The notes beneath the pieces are model-generated. The model worked only from the letters and a program-made list of their open reading frames with translations, had not been told where the DNA came from and made no database searches. Below, one piece after another: positions 12,001-23,454 of a stretch of 64,000 nt of DNA. Source of the DNA: Costus lasius (taxonomy: Eukaryota; Streptophyta; Magnoliopsida; Zingiberales; Costaceae); contig CM050450.1 in NCBI GenBank assembly GCA_027563935.2, positions 26,337,439 through 26,401,438 on the forward strand, in the 5' to 3' direction. The position numbers and the translations under genes are program-made. Position 1 is the first letter of the stretch. Each line of letters opens with the position of its first letter.

Positions 12001-13448
12001 AGGAAGAGAAGTGGAGCAGGGGAAGAGGAAAGAAGAAGAGGAAGAAAAGATGGAAAAGAAGGAGAAGAAGAAAAGGAAGAGATGAAGAAGAAAAAGGAGA
12101 GGGGAAGAAGGAGAAGAAGAAAGAAGAGAAAGAGAAGAGGGAGATGAAGAGGAAAAAGGAGTGCGGCATAGACGGCCATCTGGTCTTCTTCCTCTTGTTT
12201 TTCTTCCTCCTCCTCATCTCTCTCTTCCTCTTCTTACTACATTTTCATGCTACACTTTCGTCTGGTTCCATCTAGTAGTCTAGGGATCGCAGCGGGTAGG
12301 GCATCTGCTTTTTTAGCTCTACCACTCCGAATAATTACCCTACTATCTATACTCGATTATCTACTTGACTTTTTTTCAAAACCCCTACTCAAATCCGACT
12401 CTAATAAAATTGTAACTATCAATTAGCTATTAAAACCCTATAGATACCCGACTTGAGTAATTTACCCTATTAAATTGTATGCTATATACTCGGTTACCTG
12501 AATAAAATCTGGGACTTAGTGTAAAGGGTTAAAGTATTAGACTATTAGTGGGGTAATGAATTATTGGGTAGTGGGTATTAAATTATGGGTGCCCATTATT
12601 CTAAATTATAAATATAAATTATTATTTATAAATTAATTTATATATATATATATATATATAAATATATATATAATTGGGTTCGAATAGTGGATTTCTTATA
12701 ATTGGGTTCGGTTCCCACGAGCAGCCACTTAAAATGAACTTTCCATCTCCATCTAGTATGGAAGTACTTATTGGACTGGGCATTAGATCTCAAAACCAAA
12801 ATTGCAAACCTTGATGCATGCACAAATATACAACATATATTTATCCTTTTTCACCTAGTTCTCGAAGCCATAAAAACTTAATTTTTCACAAGCCTCCATT
12901 TAGGTAAATGAACTGAAGTTCTCAATCTTTTACATTTAAAGTATCTTGTTACGCAAATCATATTTGAACTATGTCCTCACCATCCTTTCATTATTTTGCA
13001 CAGCCAACAGCCTCACTGACATATCCATTATCTCTCTTTCTTTCACCCTGATTATATTCTTATTTGCATACCACACACTTCCCTTTTAATTCACCCTGGC
13101 TCTTTAGGGGTGTGCACAATTCGGTTAACCGAATCATGTGCTAAAAAACCGAACCGAACCGGTAGGATCGGTTCAGAGAATTCTCTGAACCCCGAACCGA
13201 TTCTACTGATTAACCGATTAACTGGTTACGTTCAGTTAACCACCGGTTTACTGTTAACCAGTTTTTTTTATAAAAAATTAAAATTTTGAATTATAAATTT
13301 TTTTAAAAAATAGAAAACCCTCCTCATATAATTACTTAAAAGATACTATATAAATTTGGTTTTTCTCTTTCATTTACAGTTGAATTTACTAAATTTTTAG
13401 TTAATATTAGTTGAGTACATGTCATGTATACAATGAGTATGACACATT

Positions 13449-13496
<48 letters not shown>

Positions 13497-13560
13497 TATA
13501 ATTTATATATTCGAGAACTAGGTTTTAAAAATATTATCAATTTATTATTAATATTTAACT

Positions 13561-13617
<57 letters not shown>

Positions 13618-16600
13618 TGTAATATTTATTAATTTACTATTAATTATATATATATTCGGTTTGGTTAATTGTGGTTTAGAAATTTTCTGAACCAAAACCG
13701 AACCGCGAACCATTGGGGAGAGAAAAAAAATCAAACTGTTCAATTAACCGTCCGTTCGGTTAATCGAAAATTACAGTTCGGTTTGACCGGTTTCGATCCG
13801 GTTCAGTTTTTTTGCACACCGCCACTTGCTGGCTAGGACCTCATTGCCATTCCATTCATTTCTCTATAATATCCACCTGGATTATGTCCTCAATGATATG
13901 CCAATCTCTTTTCTTTAATTCACCTTGGTCATGTCGTTGTCATGCCTATCGTTCTTTAATTCATTTTGGCCATGTCCTCACTAGCATGCCAATTGTTTCT
14001 CTCTAATTCACCTTTACTATATCCTGATTGAAATACCAATTACTTCTCTTTAATCCATATTGGGCATGTTCTCACTAGCATGCTAATCATTCTTTTTAAT
14101 TCACCTTACTTATATCCTCACTTACATACCAACCACTTTTCTCTAATTCACCTTGATCTGATCATGTTTTCACTTAACATCAATTTGTTTAAAAGAATAT
14201 TTACTCTTTTCAGGCCAAACTCTTATATTGGGTCATAGGTATGTCCTGTTATGTACACCTTTTAGATCTCTAATATTTTTCACTTCCACCATGTTATACA
14301 CGATTTATATCTTCCATCATAATTAACTTGCTACACAATATTGTTTTTTTGCAGAAAGACAAGTGGTGGGGGTAAAGGCGGAGTTTTATCATAAGTCCTT
14401 ACTATCAACAACTAGAAATCTAGGATCTTTACCAAATGAGCTTACTACACACTTTCTTTCCAGTATTGAGCAATATTTTATTATATTTTTATAGCAAAAT
14501 TCAAGGTTCAAACCCTTAAATGAATTCTGCCAACATATACAATACCTTAGAGGCAAATCTAACTATTCATTTCAACAAAATATTTTTAAAAACAAAAAAA
14601 AAAGTAGAGGAGTGGGGGAACACCTTCTTGGATAAAATTTATGCATCAATTTCAAAAAATAAGGCTACATTCATGCACCCTTTAATCTAGTATATTTTCA
14701 GTCTAGTTCATAGATTTTTAAACTTCACCTAAGTCCTTGTGTTTTTCATTTGAGTGATCATCATAAAATTGGCACTTCACGTTAGGTTTCATATCATAAC
14801 ATGGCCCCTGTACTGCTTTCTTTTCAACGAAGTATAGATGTCAGTGACTGCCGCATGTAGAGATGCACAATATCATATCCAGCCAAGCGTTTCATAGCAG
14901 TGGCAATAATTTTATTAATATACTGCAACAATATTCTAATTGAACCTCTTCTAGTCAGTAATGTAATAGTGTTACTTGGTAAAGAAAAACCTGTGTTAGT
15001 AACATTTCTTGTTTGCAAAAGATTCTTGTTTACAAACCAAAACTCCTGGTGCAGATTCTTTCTTGCATGTGCTTCTTGCTTTAGTTTGTATAAATATCAT
15101 GGAAGCTCAAGGCCCAGAAACCATGTAAATGATTGCAACTGAATGAAGGAAATATGTAGTCTAATTATTTTATGGTCAGAGAAGAGAACACCTATCTTAA
15201 GAGAGTAAGATGCACAATATGTATGGATTTGGTTATTTGTCATCATACGTGGTTCTGACAGCTCTGTCTTATTCCTTGTACAAATTGTATCTGCATGCTC
15301 GCTCAATTTCTTATTCTGTAACCTGGCTAGTATCCATTGGTTTGTATTATAGTATTTGATACTCCAGTAGTTTCGTTAGTTCCACCATAATGAAATGAAA
15401 TTCATTTTTCACCTATTCATGTTTGATTACAGAACCGATGCATTCCGTCAGGCATATTCGTTTGCTGAAACTACCTCATCTGCTTCTCTTGACGCATATG
15501 TTGGTAATGGCCATCCTCCACAAGTCTACCAAAATTTCCCAAGCCGTTTCCGGCAGCAACCTGTTCAGTGGCGCTCATCTAATATGCATGGTGACAAGAG
15601 CCGACAATACTGCCAGCCTTCTCATTTAAACTACAATGTAGATGAATCTCCCTCTTTTAACAATTCTATGTTCAGCAACAGCTTCACGTGGGGTAATCAT
15701 GCAGCATCTTTCTTGTTTTTCAATTTTTATCAAGGCATGTTCATTCTGTGGCTTTCTTTGTTTCATGACTGAATTTATGGTGCAATTTCTATAGTTGTCT
15801 TGTGTCTTTTACTTTTATTTAGGATTGATAGCAAGACTGCAGCAACAGGTTTAGATAGGAATAACAACTGGTCGGTTTAGATAGGACAATAGATCATTAG
15901 GTACTCAAGTTTTTACTCTAAACCCGAATCTAAGGTACCTGAACCCAATCCAAATCCTGTTATATAACTCGAACCCGACTCGAACCAACAAACCTTGTTA
16001 TATAACTTGAACCCGACTCGAACCAAACCCTGCTATATAACTCGAACCAAACCCTGCTATATAACTCGAACCCGACTCAGGTATTTAAATTGTTACCCAT
16101 GAGTACCCGATTAAATAAAAAATTTTAATTTTTTATTTTAAAATATTATATAGAATATAATTTTAGAAATTAAAATAATAATAAATATATTTATATGATT
16201 TTTTTAATATTTTTAATAATAAAAATATATTTATATTTATTTTTTAAATTAGGCCTCGAGTATCCGTGACTATACACCTAAACCTGATGAATACCCAATT
16301 AAAATCTAAATTGTCTAATTCGCTCATTTAGCTAATTGAGTACTCGAACTTAGCATAAATGGGTAGGGTAAAATTGGCATCCATAGGTTTAGATTATTGA
16401 CATGGTAGGGGTGAATTGAAGGTCACAATCTGATTAGGGGTAGACATGAAAACATTATGGTAGTTATTACTTTTAACAATGGAGAAAACCAGATAAATGT
16501 TTATTTAGTGTAAACCTGATCTGGATTCTGGGGCATATCTTGCTTCTTTGATAAGTAAATAAGGAGAGAAAAAAAGGCAAAACTAAATTCAGGTACAACT

Positions 16601-19600
16601 ATCGACAAAATCAAGAAAGTGGTTCATGCTTAGTATCGGATGGTTCATTCATCTAATTCATTCTAGCAAATTAGGATAGCTAGTTCTTTTAGTTGAAATG
16701 GAGAAGAGAGAATTGTATTAAGCAATACAAATAGTAAGAGGGTATGTGTAGCCCAAGCCGTAGTATACTAAGTAGTAACCGGTCCATGTGGAACTACCAT
16801 TTTAACACTAAATAGATGTTCTCATGCCTGGCTTACTGCTAAAAGTTGGAAAATTAGTAGACTAGAAGGGCTTTATGAATAAATCTATTGCCTGGTCTTG
16901 TGTTTATTGTGAGTCTTTTTAGTGATTAGAACATGTTTAATTAAGTGACATTAATCTTAACATGCTTCATTCGCTCATGAGAAACAAAATTGCTCATAAT
17001 GGAAATGACAACCTATGCATGATATGAGAATATCCATGACTAAGAGGCAAGATCCTCTTTCTCTGTAATCTATATATAGTCAGATTATCTCATATGCATA
17101 TGAGCCATAGATATATAGACCAAGTCAAGAGATACTAAGTAATAACTAGTCTATAGGGGACTATTAATTTTAACACACTCTTCAACCTAGAGAATGGATG
17201 TTATTCATGCCTTGTTTACTATTCAAAGTTGCAAAACTAGTAAAGCTAGGCTTGATTAGTATGTCTACTAGTTGTCTTATGAATTAGTTAAGAGTAGGTT
17301 CTTATTTAAAATTAGAACATGTTTATCAAAGTGATAGCCAACCTTATCTGCTTCACTCACTTGTGAAAGAAATGATTACTCATAATATAGATGACAATCA
17401 AATTGTCATAATGCATGATCATAAAATCTACATGATTAATGCCAAGATCCTTCTTAAGTATACATACACATTATTTTACAAGCGTTATATAGGTCATAGC
17501 TTTGTATTCTTCAGCACGAACTACACTTTTTTTCTTGTTCCTCTAATCCGTTAAATATTTTTCGACATTGGTGTATAACCTAAAGTGAAACTTTTATTAG
17601 ATAGAGAGCTAGGTCAGGAAGGGAACAGCGGGTGTGGCAACAAACTAGGATTGCAAAGGGGGTTGGTAGCTAGGGTTAGGTATGAATATGATAATTAATA
17701 GACCAAGCAATACAAGTATAACTAGAATTGTGTGAACTATTATTCTAACTAAGGTTTTAATTATCAGATTGTATTAGTATATTAGTCTACTATCTGTACT
17801 GGTTGGTACATCTATACTGGTTGGTACCGGTCACCAACCAGTCCATAACACAATATTGATGGTACGTACTTGTTTGTGTGTATATATATTATGTATGTAT
17901 CTTATATGAATACAAGGCTAAACTCAAAGATAATGTTCAAGATTGTCAAAAATACATTTTAAATCTTAGGATCTTCCAATCTGAGACCTAGATTAGCTAA
18001 ACCATTCTAGAATGGATATATGATTTAAAATATGGTAGGATCAGTTGATCCGAGTCTTAGGAATGGGTGGGATCTAAAGTTTCAACTGATTCTAAGTTAA
18101 TAAGTACAATGGGTTCAAATGTAATTACTACTATACCAAAGATCGGTAAACTAGTGTGCCAAAAACCCTAAATAAGCTAACTTTGATATTGTCAACCTAT
18201 AATTTCTCTTTGTTTGTGAGTTATCGTTGTTGACTTTACTTATCTTTAGTTTTTCTTCGCTAACTCAAAGATAATGTTCAAGATTGCCAAAAATACATTT
18301 CAAATCTTAGGATCTTCCAATCTGAGACCTAGATTAGCGAAACCATTCTAGAATGGATATATGATTTAAAATATGCTAGGATCAGTTGATCTGAATCTTA
18401 GGAATGAGTGGGATCTAAAGTTTCAACTGATTCTAAGTTAATAAGTACAATGGGTTCAAATGTAATTACTACTATACCAAAGATCGGTAAACTAGTGTGC
18501 CAAAAACCTTAAATAAGCTAACTTTGATATTGTCAACCTATAATTTCTCTTTGTTTGTTTTTCTTCGCTGCTCTTCCTCGCCTTTGATGAACATTCATCA
18601 ACTTCAACTCTTTTACATCATAAAGCCAAATGTAAAGGGAGGCAAGGGAAAAAAAAACCAAAGATGACGGCCTTTGCAATATAGTAATGATGACCTTTGC
18701 AATGTAGTAATACAACCAAATCCTAATTTTGATTGAACAAAAGACCTCAGACTCTCTCCATCAATCAAACTGTATATTTGTGTTATAAATTTGACTCAAG
18801 CTGACATTTTTAAATTGAACCTGATTTATATTTCACATTGTAGACTAATAACGAGGCTGTCATTTCCTAAGTGTGTTACAAAAGTTGGTGACAAATCAAT
18901 GGCTATATGCAATACAACAAAAATAGCATCCATGACATGGCTGCCTATGTAGCATATAGTTTGTTTAAAACATTGATAACTTTCAACAAAGAGTGATTCA
19001 GTTTGTTATAAAAATTTGATCCACTACTGATAGATGATGAAAAACCTTGATGCAACTAACTGTGCCACTTAAATTGAAGGTTGTAGGCCTTTAGCAGCAA
19101 GAAATTTCATTTGTTGGTGTGCAGAAGGTTTTGAGCTGGGGTATTTACCTGCTCTCATCATTTTGCTAAAATCCAAATCTTCCTACACATCTTTTGGTCC
19201 TTAGTGCGTGGATGCCTTAAGTTGTTTGGGCAGTTTATATTAGGGATCTTTATTTAAAAATCTAGTCCATGTTGCCCAATAAGGCTAATATGTACTGGTC
19301 TAAATATGGACCATACACAAACTAGTCTAATACACATTGGTTCCAATTCTGAGTTCTGACCAGTACCACCGTGTACTTGCATATAATACCAATATCCGTA
19401 CTAGTTGGTACCGGCACCAGCAACTAGGGATATAGCTGTTGGGCTTTTTTTAGAAAAGGTTCCAATGGCTAGATTCTCTTCTAGCAATTGGAATTTTGTT
19501 TTTTAAGGTTGAAGGGTAGTATCTCTTTATATAAACCTCATTTCCTATCAATTCATTCACACTTCTACCAACTCTCTCAAACTCTCAAATCTCTCTTTCT

Positions 19601-22600
19601 TTTTCCCTTAATTACTCCTGATCAATATTCTATGGTGCATCTAAAAGCCAAAGTATTGATATTGCATGATATCATGCATACAAATTACTATAGAATTGCT
19701 ACCATTGGTAATGCATCCAATGGAATAATATTTTAAAAGGTGGAGACTCAAGTTAAGAAATATTTCACTGGTGATTTTTCTGACATCTCTTGATGCCTAA
19801 ATGTATCACAAGAGATTGACAAGCCATCCATGAAAACTTGGAGTCCTTTTGCATTTACAAGTAAATGTGACTGGTGAGAGTAAAGATTGATACATGATTT
19901 GTGGAGCTTGCCACCTATGATCAATTTTAGGGCTGTGAAGATGAAACTACTATGGACATCGAGGTGGAGCCAGTTATTTAGGCTCAATATACTTTTTTGG
20001 AAGATCTTTGATTTGATTCTATGTGATTTGTTAAACAACCTCACTTTGAAAGTGGTAGTTACAACAACATTAGCAAGATCAACATTAGTCGCACATTAAA
20101 TGAGTTGAAGTATCATACAACCCCTATAGGTCGACAATGCAACATCTGTAGCTTATTTGGGTTCAATCAAATATGTTAATATTGACTTAGGGCTTCCCAT
20201 CATAAGCAAGCAGGCATATTTGAACAATTGATATACAAAGGCAAACAAGATTTCAGATTGATTGGGAAATTCAAGATGGTTTTGCTTCAACTGAATTCCT
20301 CTTTATGTCACAAGTGACACATTATCGTGCTATAGTCTCTAAGATCTAAGAACAAAGGTTTGGAATTCAACCGCCTACATGAGATTGCTAGATGCTATTT
20401 TGTCAATAAAGTACATGAATATTACACATGGATCCAAAGGATGAAGGGGAATGTTAGGACTTTTAGTATCATTCTCATAAGTGATGCTTGGATAGGGCCC
20501 ATTAGTATTATAAATTTTCTTGTATATTATAACAGAAATGTGATATTCCACAAAATATGAATAATAGATGCATGAGCTCAATATCATGTCTACATTTGTG
20601 GGTTTTAAGGTTGGATTGATGAAAATCCAAAACACGTTGTCGATTGGTGACAAGCAATAGGAGCAAAAGAGAGTTGATGAGATGATTTAAGATGATTACT
20701 TGCACATCTTCTAGACTCCTTGCATTACTCATTACAATTATACAATAGCATATTGATAGACATTGGGGAGATGGATGAGGCAAAAAAAATTCAATGAAGA
20801 TTTCATAAATAATCACATGGTTCATCTACAACCACCATTTGGTGATTCTTTGATGCAACATTTTGTGAAGGGAGAGATCTTGTGGCTTGGGCCTACGGTG
20901 GTTGCTCTGCACTTTATTGCCTTAAAGTTTTTACTTAAGAAAAAGATTTCATTGAAGATGATGTTCACAACAAAAAAATGGAGTGACTCTTTTTATTCAT
21001 TCTTGATGGAGGGCAAGGATTTTGAGTGCATCCTTTTGAACACATCCTTCTCAAACAACATATTATATATATATATGTTGTAGTTGAGCCTTTGCATTTG
21101 GTCTGTCAAAAGGTTGACATGGATAAGAAGCCCATGATGAGAGAATTATACTAGAGATCTATAAAACCCAAAGGCAAATTAAGATTATCTAATCCAGATG
21201 GGATAATCAAATAAGGTAAGAGATTTACTTGGCTAATGAGTATTTAAAATTTTTATGTAATTATTTTCCTTTATAATTTCATTGCATGCATATATATCAA
21301 TAATTTTTAGGTTTTGCCTTTTAGGTCATCATCAAAATTTAGCACATCAATACACACAACTTAGGCATGCTTAAAAGATTTGTCCTTCCATTGCGGAGTA
21401 TGATATTTTGTATTGAGCTAGAGAGGAGTGTGATATTTTGTATAGAGATAGATACAAAAGTAGCCGTTGTAGCAATTTGAGGAGGTCAAATGATCCAATT
21501 GCTTTGGATTTGAGATACAAGATTGATAAAAATGTGACTTTATTGCATTACTTAATTTAGTCTTTTAGTTTAAATATCAATTGAAATAATTATGGCATTT
21601 TTAATTTTCAGTTGAATGGTGATTAAAATTTAGGATTAAAACCCCAAACTTATGGAAAGTAGTTATTTTCATCCTCTCATAATGCGCTTTATCATGCAAA
21701 GTTAATTAGTCAACCGTCTCCTTAATACAAAGGTCTGGAATATATTATCAAACCGTTGGCATGAGAGTTTAGTATATGTTCCCTATACATGTGACAGACT
21801 AAGGATTGTATGAGATAAAAATTAATGCTGCCATGATGATGATCCACCTTAACTTTCTCAATATATTACTAAATTAAGATTTGGCAATGAATAGACTAAT
21901 GATCCACCTTAACTTTCTCAATATATTATTGAATTAATTGAGAGGGAGATTGGTGATAAAATAAGTCAATAAATTTAGATGAAGGAAGGATGATAGATTG
22001 CTTTAGTCAAATAGAATCCAGCCATAATGCCAATCTTCCTAGCCACAATGTTCCCAACCACTCATCCAAGGAACAAAAAAGAAGACATTAGCAACAAAGA
22101 ATACACCTAGAGCTATAGGACAAAAGAAAGGGAAAAGCTCTAATAAATCTATTATGTAATTGATGAGCAACACCAAGAGTCGAAAGAGATTTCTTCTCCC
22201 ATATATGCATATATGTCATGAGGTATGGAATAATTCAAGCGACATAGATAATAGTGTAAACAAGCTAGTAGGTTTCACATTTCAGTTTATGTACTTTCAT
22301 TCTAGTATTAATGAAAGTATCTTTATAATGATTAATTTTATTTTCTTAAAAAAAATTCTAGAACATGTAGGATCATGTCAGAGGGGTGAGACCAATTCAA
22401 ACTCAGAAAGGCTAAGAGGCCTTGCTCACTAGTGAAAGATATTACAATTTGAAAATATTATCTAAATTTTTGAACTTATGGACCCATTTCATATAAAGTT
22501 ATGGTATACATTACATACAAGTCCAATTTTAATTTAATTTCATTCCAAAATACCTCAAAACTAATCAACCTTTGTTTATATGTTTGTAAGAACCAAGGAA

Positions 22601-23454
22601 TCAACATGAAGGAGAAACCTATTTTAAAAACTCTTTTCAAGATGAACTGAGTTAAATCGACTTTGTGTGAGTATGGTCAATATACTGGTATGTAATGAGA
22701 TCGGTATTCAACATATTATAATGTTTGTTGGTATTGGTGTGGGTGTACCACCCTACTATTGGTTTGAGATGATACTAGGACTGGATCTATATTCAAAATC
22801 TTGGTATGTATTTGGAAAGTTAGTTTCAAGCCATATGGCAACTTGGTTGAACCTTTGTCCACCGAACAATATGTCACTTGGTGCTTGTTATATGTAAGGG
22901 GCATATCCAATTCTCGCAAGAAAATTTCCTTTTATTGAACTGGTTTGTATGTATGAACATATAATATTTCAGATTATATGCCATTGCATCTTTCCGTGTA
23001 TCCTTTAGGAAAGTTGTCATTTTTCAGCTAGCTTCATTTCCTTGTATAGAATTATAAGTTTTTGTTAGTGCACTATAACGAAAAGTCAGTTTTGTCTCTT
23101 CCTGACAACTAGGCCTTTCGCCATCCCTTTTCTTTTGCCATAAATTTAGTGGATATATGTCAAAGTTACAGAATATTGTGATTTAGTTAAAAAAACAGTA
23201 GTACTACTTGAGATTTTGTATATTGAACAGCTGTAGTGCGTTTTTTTGTCAATGCCCTCCTACATGAGTACCAGTCACACAACTATGCTAGTGTGTTGGT
23301 ACTTTCATATTTGTGATCCATTTGCCTTTAGCCAGGGTATATGACATCATTCGATTGTTTAATCTTCTAATTTTAGCCTTTTTCCGTAGGAATGGGACGA
23401 GGGATTGGACACTCCATGACAACACAATCGAGAAAGGACTGTGGGAAAATCTGA
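7933..23454 (+). CDS. YAK1: YAK1-like dual-specificity (DYRK family) protein kinase, C-terminal part, nine exons
   Basis: Exons: 7933-8083, 8172-8286, 8375-8457, 8548-8622, 8942-9016, 9176-10002, 11105-11269, 15433-15692, 23390-23454. All introns are GT-AG and the joined frame is open for 604 residues to TGA at 23452-23454. The first exons encode the end of the kinase domain: EQPPDYLLRDSKDTCKFF, SIYHLE, KPVIGRRYFNY, LVDFLRGLVEFDPGKRWSP, HPFVTGKPFTCPYKP. A Gly/Ser/Tyr-rich tail follows, then conserved plant YAK1 tail blocks including DPADWDPNYSDESLLQED. The ATP-binding and catalytic motifs must be encoded left of the window; Arabidopsis YAK1 is about 950 residues. Plant YAK1 kinases autophosphorylate on tyrosine and act on Ser/Thr in growth, TOR-related and abscisic-acid signalling (family knowledge). 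No stop or frameshift was seen, so the gene looks intact. Its introns are packed with repeats. Confidence 0.9.
9176..10002 (+). CDS. YAK1: YAK1 long exon encoding the Gly/Ser/Tyr-rich regulatory tail
   Basis: An 827-nt exon beginning after an AATAG acceptor. It encodes NSPHFHKAPKSYGSSYGSFG, SHGSYNDNTGLASSYGSYND and SPDARYRSQPSRGKGFG, and ends in the conserved SLLDPADWDPNY. The Ser codon is split at 10002/11105 by an 1102-bp intron. The tail is low in predicted structure and probably mediates regulation or partner binding (inference). Confidence 0.9.
10697..10822. repeat. Dispersed GGTACT-type repeat (copy 2), in YAK1 intron
   Basis: Starts AAGGTTTTAAAAAACTGG and contains ACTAGTCCATTGGTACG, then GGTACTGACCCATGGTAC and CGGTACCCAACATGG. 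It shares its opening and its 'GGTACTGG' text with the copies at 7237, 11850, 17750 and 19240. Confidence 0.5.
11105..11269 (+). CDS. YAK1: YAK1 exon, acidic SDESLLQED block
   Basis: Encodes SDESLLQEDNAEISALNS and ends SRSNQ with a split Arg codon that is completed at 15433. The next intron is 4163 bp and holds a dispersed repeat, a minisatellite and a small hAT-like element. Confidence 0.9.
11850..12265. repeat. Dispersed repeat with long purine/pyrimidine hairpin (copy 3)
   Basis: AATGTTTTAAAAGCCAG and CCGGTTTGTATCGG lead into about 250 bp of nearly pure purine (GGAAGAGGAAGA type). This is followed at 12182-12245 by pyrimidine (CTTCTTCCTC type), giving a potential foldback. Lysine/arginine- and serine/phenylalanine-rich open frames here are artefacts of base composition. 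Confidence 0.5.
12280..12720. repeat. Decayed AT-rich repeat with (TA)n tract
   Basis: Contains 'GATACCCGACTTGAGTAATTTACCC' type text, in pieces resembling the sequences at 15850-16385 and 26820-27060, plus a (TA)n run at 12638-12672. Probably a relic of a non-autonomous element; its ends are not clear. Confidence 0.35.
13451..13500. repeat. (TAA)n microsatellite
   Basis: About 15 uninterrupted ATA/TAA triplets within the hAT-like element. Confidence 0.9.
13561..13611. repeat. (AT)n microsatellite
   Basis: About 25 near-perfect AT dinucleotides within the hAT-like element. Confidence 0.9.
15433..15692 (+). CDS. YAK1: YAK1 penultimate exon
   Basis: Encodes TDAFRQAYSFAETTSSASLD, a Pro/Gln/Arg-rich stretch (NFPSRFRQQPVQWRSS) and FSNSFTWG. 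The final Gly codon is split; the donor is GG^GTAATC. The frame continues only in the 65-nt exon 7.7 kb downstream. Confidence 0.85.
15850..16385. repeat. Decayed repeat with CGAACCCGACTCGAACC tandem text
   Basis: CTCGAACCCGACTCGAACC recurs four times between 15965 and 16080, joined by TATATAACTCGAACC. An AT-rich middle follows, and then a mirrored 'GTACTCGAAC' section near 16340. The shape suggests a foldback or non-autonomous hAT-like relic; its ends were not resolved. Confidence 0.4.
17750..17875. repeat. Dispersed GGTACT-type repeat (copy 4)
   Basis: Opens AAGGTTTTAATTATCAG and contains TACTGGTTGGTACATC and ACTGGTTGGTACCGGTCACC. Same family as the copies at 10697 and 19240. Confidence 0.5.
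17921..18568. repeat. Tandem direct duplication, period 341 bp
   Basis: AACTCAAAGATAATGTTCAAG begins at 17921 and again at 18262. The two copies can be followed almost base for base through GGATCTTCCAATCTGAGACC, GTTTCAACTGATTCTAAG and GGTAAACTAGTGTGCC, with only a handful of differences. The second copy lacks about 36 bp near its end. The high identity means a recent event. No coding content. Confidence 0.9.
19240..19440. repeat. Dispersed GGTACT-type repeat (copy 5)
   Basis: Contains AAAAATCTAGTCCATG, ATGTACTGGTCTAAATATGG, GACCAGTACCACCG and TACTAGTTGGTACCGG. A more diverged copy may lie at 22640-22760. Confidence 0.45.
20340..21170 (+). pseudogene. Decayed hAT-type (DUF659-like) transposase fragment
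   Basis: Plus-strand pieces in different frames match the order of a plant hAT transposase of the DUF659 group. ISDAWIGPISIINFLVYY (about 20473-20526) corresponds to the SDGWTD-x-x-x-x-x-x-NFL block. LWLGPTVVALHFIALKFLL (about 20880-20936) lies in the position of the 'R-PG-TRFAT' region. KMMFTTKKWSDS follows, and VVEPLHLVCQKVDMDKKPMM (about 21077-21140) matches the EPLV-LRLVD-KPAMG block. Stops and frameshifts separate all the pieces, and neither termini nor the dimerisation domain could be placed. It lies in sense orientation inside the last YAK1 intron. Confidence 0.65.
23390..23454 (+). CDS. YAK1: YAK1 terminal coding exon, 65 nt
   Basis: After TTTCCGTAG, this exon restores the split Gly codon and encodes MGRGIGHSMTTQSRKDCGKI plus TGA. 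Plant YAK1 proteins end in a similar basic/Gly motif (for example RVDYGSIA in Arabidopsis), so RKDCGKI is accepted as the native C-terminus despite the long intron. Confidence 0.8.

Larger units (their letters stand above)
13105..13823. mobile_element. Non-autonomous hAT-like element (GGTTAACCG-rich)
   Basis: The left end reads TAGGGGTGTGCACAATTCGG. The right end, read inward, ends in GGTGTGCAAAAAAAC. The inner flanks are rich in CGGTTAACCG-type text and the core is AT-rich with microsatellites. It resembles the element at 56323-56851. The target duplication is not clean: CTGGCT occurs near both ends, but not with the expected 8-bp match. No coding capacity. Confidence 0.6.
12970..14180. repeat. 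Minisatellite, unit about 48 bp, interrupted by a hAT-like insertion
   Basis: Degenerate tandem units of the form TTTAATTCACCTTGGYCATG followed by TCCTCACTAGCATGCCAATY. Starts near 13915, 13955, 14004, 14050, 14096 and 14143, with earlier units at 12970-13104. The array is opened by the insertion at about 13105-13823. It lies in the YAK1 intron between 11269 and 15433. Confidence 0.7.
15693..23389 (+). other. YAK1: 7.7-kb last intron of YAK1, filled with repeats
   Basis: Begins GTAATC and ends CCGTAG. It holds a decayed repeat (15850-16385), two copies of the GGTACT-type repeat, a 341-bp tandem duplication (17921-18568), and a decayed hAT-type transposase (about 20340-21170). The remaining sequence (16386-17749, 18569-19239, 21171-23389) is AT-rich with no recognisable feature. 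Confidence 0.75.

Noticed and set aside
11813..12217. Ser/Phe-rich minus-strand frame
   Set aside because: Lies over a purine/pyrimidine tract of a dispersed repeat; composition artefact.
15693..23389. Possibility that YAK1 ends soon after 15692 by reading into the intron
   Set aside because: The 65-nt exon at 23390 restores phase and a family-like C-terminus, and the donor at 15692 is good. Intron retention remains possible but is not the preferred model.
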